From positions 1-6,261 of the forward strand of contig JANTFU010000143.1 in the NCBI GenBank assembly GCA_024763295.1: DNA of 6,261 nt, written 5' to 3'. The DNA comes from Anaerolineales bacterium (lineage in GTDB: Bacteria; Chloroflexota; Anaerolineae; Anaerolineales; Villigracilaceae). Positions 5,986-6,261 of the stretch are shown piece after piece. The stretch's first letter is position 1. Each line of letters opens with the position of its first letter. The notes below the pieces were generated by a model. The model saw only the letters and a list, made by a program, of their open reading frames with translations. It ran no database searches and had not been told where the DNA came from. Made by a program: the position numbers and the translations under genes.

Positions 5986-6261
5986 TATTTAGGTTCTCCT
6001 TCGCCAAAAATAGCGTTTAAATTTTTCTGTAAATTCTCTAAAAAGTTTTCAAAGCGTAACGTACGTTCATCTTGTTGGCTTATCGTTTCATTCAAAGTTT
6101 CCAATTCACCTTGTGTAGCAGCTAAATCATCCGTGAGTGCATCCAGCGCTTCAGTCAGTTCCGCTTGGCTTTGCTCAATACTCATGGTGCGGTCAGTCAG
6201 GCTATCCAGCGTATCTACGCGGCTGCGCAAACCATCAATATCCTTTTGTAGGGAGGCTGTA
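5985..6261 (-). CDS. Coiled-coil protein, C-terminal part (5' end outside window)
   Basis: The last ~91 residues of an acidic coiled-coil protein of unknown function. The frame stays open to the right edge (upstream residues read TASLQKDIDGLRSRVDTLD), so the TTG at 6230 that could be taken as a start is most likely an internal leucine. The sequence is rich in L, E, Q, D and T with heptad-like spacing (SQAELTEALDALTDDLAATQ) and ends in a helix FENFLENLQKNLNAIFG and a short charged tail. It shares composition with the next gene and overlaps its start by one base. The two products may form a complex or a paired scaffold. No membrane segment is visible in the part present; an N-terminal anchor may lie outside the window. 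Confidence 0.75.
   Translation of the reverse strand, partial: TASLQKDIDGLRSRVDTLDSLTDRTMSIEQSQAELTEALDALTDDLAATQGELETLNETISQQDERTLRFENFLENLQKNLNAIFGEGEPK

Noticed and set aside
6228..6230. TTG as the start of the right-edge coiled-coil gene
   Set aside because: In-frame coiled-coil-like codons continue upstream to the window edge, and no Shine-Dalgarno sequence lies at a suitable distance.

Overview
The window looks like bacterial chromosome of moderate G+C. It holds six protein-coding genes in two convergent groups. I see no mobile element, tRNA, rRNA or CRISPR array. The gene mix (a molybdenum hydroxylase large subunit, a COG1237-type MBL protein, a CGGC-domain protein, a bacterial SLC12-type transporter and membrane-anchored coiled-coil proteins) would fit an anaerobic or facultative environmental bacterium. 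Chloroflexota/Anaerolineae is my guess, but no marker gene here settles the taxonomy.

Plus strand, 1-2317: a tight three-gene operon. It starts inside the C-terminal part of a xanthine dehydrogenase-family molybdopterin-binding subunit (start codon outside the window). A TAATG stop/start overlap leads into an MBL-fold hydrolase of the dihydropterin-linked COG1237 type. Nine bases later a CGGC-domain, Cys-rich putative metal-binding protein follows. The spacing suggests co-transcription and perhaps a shared metabolic or cofactor-related job. That job cannot be read from the sequence.

Convergent gap, 2318-2877: no convincing gene. It contains an 11-bp-stem terminator for the plus-strand operon, a block of nested inverted repeats at 2660-2720, a doubtful 57-codon ORF, and a strong minus-strand terminator for the transporter gene.

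Minus strand, 5064-2878: a 728-residue SLC12-family (cation-chloride cotransporter-like) permease with the membrane core and a soluble C-terminal domain. Residues matching the potassium, chloride and, notably, sodium sites of NKCC1 are largely kept.

Minus strand, 6261-5191: two overlapping genes for acidic coiled-coil proteins. The upstream one is cut by the window edge. The downstream one has one N-terminal membrane anchor and a TPR-like helical C-terminus. They are joined by a TAATG overlap and end in their own rho-independent terminator, so the transporter downstream is probably transcribed separately from the 5065-5132 interval.
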